A stretch of DNA of 64,000 nt, from contig JAALGY010000043.1 in NCBI GenBank assembly GCA_032358165.1, positions 1,674,001-1,738,000 on the forward strand. The letters run 5' to 3'. The DNA comes from Diplosphaera chodatii. Taxonomy: Eukaryota > Chlorophyta > Trebouxiophyceae > Prasiolales > Stichococcaceae. Below the pieces are notes generated by a model. It ran no database searches and had not been told where the DNA came from. It worked only from the letters and a program-made list of their open reading frames with translations. A program made the position numbers and the translations under genes. This document shows positions 61,327 to 64,000 of this stretch, one piece after another (the first letter of the stretch is position 1; each line of letters begins with the position of its first letter).

Positions 61327-61722
61327 ATGGTATCATTCAGCGTCGCAGCCTTAGCCGCAGCCGCCGGCCGAGCAGCGCGAGCGTCCCCGCGCCTGCGGCG
61401 TTCACCGCTCAACCTGACAGACACTGCCGCGGAGCGCGTCAAGTCCCTGCTGAGCAAGCGGCAAAAGGAGTATCTCAAGCTCGGCGTGAAGCAACGGGGA
61501 TGCAACGGCCTGTCGTATACGCTGAACTATGCAGACAACAAGGGCAAATTTGACGAGGTGGTGGAGGAGCATGGCGTGCGGATCCTCATCGAGCCGGCAG
61601 CCCTGATGCACGTCATCGGCACCACCATGGACTTCGTGGAGGACCGCATCAAGTCCGAGTTCGTGTTCAAGAATCCGAACTCGAAGGGCAGTTGTGGTTG
61701 CGGCGAGAGCTTCACGACATGA
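61327..61722 (+). CDS. A-type iron-sulfur carrier, mitochondrial ISCA1-like
   Basis: A single exon of 131 aa. Residues 1-35 ([20 protein letters not shown] onward) are rich in Ala, Arg and Ser with no acids, suiting a mitochondrial presequence. The core matches the IscA/HesB fold: [33 protein letters not shown] (first conserved Cys), [20 protein letters not shown], and the C-terminal GSCGCGESF with the Cys-x-Cys pair. Known role: A-type carriers help build and deliver 4Fe-4S clusters, for example to lipoyl synthase and aconitase. Length agrees with human and yeast ISCA1. An in-frame ATG at 61294 would add 11 residues; I chose 61327 because the presequence then starts directly with a hydrophobic-basic pattern. 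The gene has no intron, unlike its neighbours. A plastid IscA homologue is the main alternative. Confidence 0.92.
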   Translation: MVSFSVAALAAAAGRAARASPRLRRSPLNLTDTAAERVKSLLSKRQKEYLKLGVKQRGCNGLSYTLNYADNKGKFDEVVEEHGVRILIEPAALMHVIGTTMDFVEDRIKSEFVFKNPNSKGSCGCGESFTT

Positions 61723-61933
61723 GCCAGAGAGAGCTGCTGCATGTGGCTGGGCGCTATGATCGGCAGCATTAGGGCTTGCACGCTGCAACTGCTGGGGTTG
61801 GCATTGCAGGTCATCGAAGTTTGTCGGATCAAGTGAGAGCACCATTTTCAAAATGGCTTGTACTTGAGGCACCAGTCTATGGACCAGCTGGTCTTAGGCA
61901 GCTGCGCCATTTGTGTGGTGAAACAGTGTTCGT

Positions 61934-61938
61934 TTACA
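61934..61938 (-). terminator. Putative TGTAA polyadenylation signal of the METTL5-like gene
   Basis: TTACA on the plus strand (TGTAA on the minus strand) lies 75 nt beyond the METTL5-like stop codon. It is upstream of the ISCA signal on the opposite strand, so the two 3' UTRs would overlap. Confidence 0.45.
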
Positions 61939-61968
61939 GTACTATAGACTGCGCTGAGCATCAGACGC

Positions 61969-61973
61969 TGTAA
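61969..61973 (+). terminator. Putative TGTAA polyadenylation signal of the ISCA1-like gene
   Basis: TGTAA lies 247 nt after the ISCA stop and 40 nt before the end of the convergent METTL5-like coding sequence. Confidence 0.4.
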
Positions 61974-62012
61974 TGAACGGCACATTCATGCAGCTATCTA
62001 ACATGCCACCAG

Positions 62013-63518
62013 TTAATGCTCAGGCCTGCTAGCATCTCCGACTTCAAACCGCCAGAGATCCACTTCAATGTCCCTGGACTTTTGCCTACATATTGTACGG
62101 ACGTGCACGAGGGTTGGTTGCATGTGATGGCAGCATGATGCACTAGGGGTTGCATGCGTAGCAGTACAATCGATGGAAAGCATCCTTTGACAACGAGGTC
62201 TCACCTGTGAAATGCATATGTCGCTGGCAGATCGTATCGCAGCTCTGCAAGAACTTCTGCAGACGCTGCTTGCAGCTCCCCCATTGCCACCTGGGTCACA
62301 CAGAAGCCCATCGAGCATTTCGCCAATGACACAAAGGAGGTCGTGTCTGTGGAGCCAGCGCCATGCAGCTGATGCCTGGCAGCTAGGTCTGCACCTTCTG
62401 GATATATGCACGGGTGGAGGTCTTGTGCAAGGAGTACACCGAGCCTCTGGACACCTGCAGACAAGCGGGCAACCAGATGCGCTCTAGGCTACAAGAGAGC
62501 AACGAGGGGCCAAAGGCCCAGTGGCTGCTCATGCCTGCTGCATGCATTGCAGCAAGTGTGTCTCAGCACTACAGTAAAGGGTCTAGCTGGTACATGCTCG
62601 ATGTGCATGCTTTACCTTGACAAAATGCATCCTCAGGGGCGACGTACTCACCGCAAAGGCAGCCCGCAGAAAGGCCATGTCAGCGCCACGTGTGCGTGTG
62701 CCGAACGGCGGGTTCATGACCACTGTGTCGGCAGTGATACCCCGTCGTAGTGGCAGCGCTGCCACATCGCACTGCAGCAAGTCTACCTACGTGCAATCCT
62801 GGGACTCAGCAGGTGGCATTGCTCCGGACGCATTGCAATAAAAAGCAGAGCCCTTGCGTGAGTAAGGAGCATGGGCGGCTGCGGTGCTCACAGGTAAACT
62901 GTCAAACTCCTGGCAGTTCTCTGCTGCTGTGTCCAGCGCTCCTTCATCGCAGTCTACAGCCAGCACGTGCGAGGCACCCAGGATCGCTGCGCCAATAGCG
63001 AGCATAGCCTGCTCACCCCAGTAGTAGATGTGGGCACTCAGCTTTGTCTGTCGTGAGAGCCCATGCTGCGTCATAGCATTCATGCCAATCTGCAGGGACA
63101 GCACCGACACAGCTTACCGTGCCACAGCCCAGGTCAATAACACTTCGCCCGCTGAACTCGTCGTACATGCTATCGACCTGCAAGCGCAGTGCACAGCGGT
63201 GAACACCAAGCTCAGTCCCAGATCCTGAGCTTCAAAGAACAAGGACCATTGCAGCTGGTACTGCACTGCTTACGGTGAACAGCAGGCGTGACGCAAGATG
63301 CGGTCCAGTGGGGTACTGCTCCAACTCGACGCGCGGGTTGCTGAAGGGAGCAATGTCCTGCAGCCCATCGGCACACCACACCGTCAACACGCACACCTGC
63401 ACCACCGGTACTGGGCGCCACTTCAGGAGCCACAGTATGGTTCAACAGGTATTCTGCAACAGATGTGCTCATGATGCTCTAGCACCTGCATGAGAGAGTG
63501 CAGCTCCTTGAGCTTCAT
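62013..63518 (-). CDS. METTL5-like 18S rRNA N6-adenosine methyltransferase
   Basis: Eight exons close in phase: 63518-63486, 63357-63274, 63177-63118, 63008-62892, 62786-62652, 62454-62395, 62290-62205 and 62085-62013, giving 215 aa (human METTL5 is 209 aa). The enzyme makes a single m6A in 18S rRNA, with TRMT112 as stabilising partner in animals. Motifs in order: MKLKELHSLMQ start, RVELEQYPTGPHLASRLLFT, VIDLGCGT (SAM loop), VLAVDCDEGALDTA (acidic residue for SAM ribose), LLQCDVAALPL, VVMNPPFGTRTRGADMAFL (NPPF catalytic motif), SVYSLHKTSTRAYIQK, LAELRYDLPATYAFHR and DIEVDLWRF. All match the family closely. In the SAM loop GCGT is followed by Ala-Met where relatives have Gly; this depends on the exon 4 acceptor at 63010-63009. 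It converges on the ISCA1-like gene. Confidence 0.95.
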
Positions 63519-64000
63519 GCCGCTCCGCGGGCTGGCCGGCAGTGGGGTTGGCTACCATACAGCTGACGCCATCAACAGGGTTGCTGACGCTTCGATCTGT
63601 ATGAACGTAGCGTACAGCTGCTGTGCGTGCACACTGATGCATTGCAGGTGGCACTGCCCTCACATCTTGACATCAGAGGAAGTCGCCGCTGTCAGAGCGC
63701 CCAACTGTTGTGCACGGAAAGGTTCTGTTCACACTCTTGTCCGATGCTGCTCAAGTGCTTTGCAACATGTGAGCGCAAACTGGTGTGTTTCCCGATCCTT
63801 TCCAGGGTTGCAAATCAGCAAATGCCAGGCGACATGCAGCACATTGCATCGATGCATGCACCCTGGGCCAGTAGGATGCAGCAATTGATGTGCAACCCCC
63901 GTCACAAAGCGTTCGCAAGATCACCTCGCTACTGAGCGTCACTGTATCGCATCGGACTGCGGTACAGAGCGCAGTAGGTTCTGCAGAGGAGCTTCTGGTG
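63519..64000. other. Upstream region of the METTL5-like gene, no gene assigned
   Basis: It should hold the METTL5-like promoter. Open frames on the plus strand (63490-63935) lack motifs or splice support. The last 50 bases turn GC-richer and could belong to an exon of a gene beyond the window. Confidence 0.35.

Noticed and set aside
1..64000. Prokaryotic systems (defence islands, CRISPR arrays, toxin-antitoxin pairs) and organelle DNA
   Set aside because: The clear genes are eukaryotic with spliceosomal introns and targeting peptides; no direct-repeat arrays or compact operons were seen.

Overview
The window looks like nuclear DNA of a unicellular green alga (Chlorophyta, trebouxiophyte-like). 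Coding parts are GC-rich, and genes are cut by many short introns (about 90-250 bp). Several 3' ends carry TGTAA, the green-algal polyadenylation signal. Gene content also fits: an SnRK2-type kinase, plastid lysine synthesis, Ser-Pro-rich wall-type glycoproteins, a GH128 glucanase and PA200. No prokaryotic operon, CRISPR array, rRNA or tRNA gene was recognised. Four gene models were solved exon by exon with all reading phases closing: the kinase (592 aa), DAP epimerase (337 aa), GH128 (331 aa) and METTL5 (215 aa). A plastid-type orphan membrane protein (294 aa) also closes. Other genes are given as extents with anchor exons.

Layout. 1-417 (-): 5' end of an RPF1-like ribosome-biogenesis gene. 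1651-4649 (-): SnRK2-like kinase with a long Gln-rich N-terminal extension. About 5.8-6.84 kb (+): terminal exon of a small unknown gene. 6957-9243 (+): diaminopimelate epimerase. 9499-12831 (-): Golgi-type glycosyltransferase (PF03407-like) with an apparent one-base frameshift. 13538-16111 (+): plastid-targeted multi-pass membrane protein of unknown function. 16920-25085 (-): large type I membrane glycoprotein made of two diverged copies of an adhesin-like module separated by Ser-Pro-rich rods. 26062-28367 (-): unknown protein with N- and C-terminal membrane segments. 28873-30649 (-): GH128 endo-beta-1,3-glucanase. 31325-37606 (+): coiled-coil plus helical-repeat protein with a 19-CAG tract, possibly ATRIP/SUV2. 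40296-about 45.4 kb (-): bilirubin-oxidase/CotA-type multicopper oxidase. 47262-60671 (-): PA200/Blm10 proteasome activator, filling over 13 kb. 61327-61722 (+): intronless A-type Fe-S carrier (ISCA1-like). 62013-63518 (-): METTL5-like 18S rRNA m6A methyltransferase, converging on ISCA.

The neighbours do not form one pathway, as is normal for a nuclear locus. Themes recur: wall or surface biology (glycosyltransferase, Ser-Pro-rich glycoprotein, GH128, secreted multicopper oxidase) and housekeeping (ribosome biogenesis, rRNA methylation, proteasome activation, Fe-S assembly, lysine synthesis). The most unusual item is the 8-kb surface glycoprotein gene with its internal module duplication.
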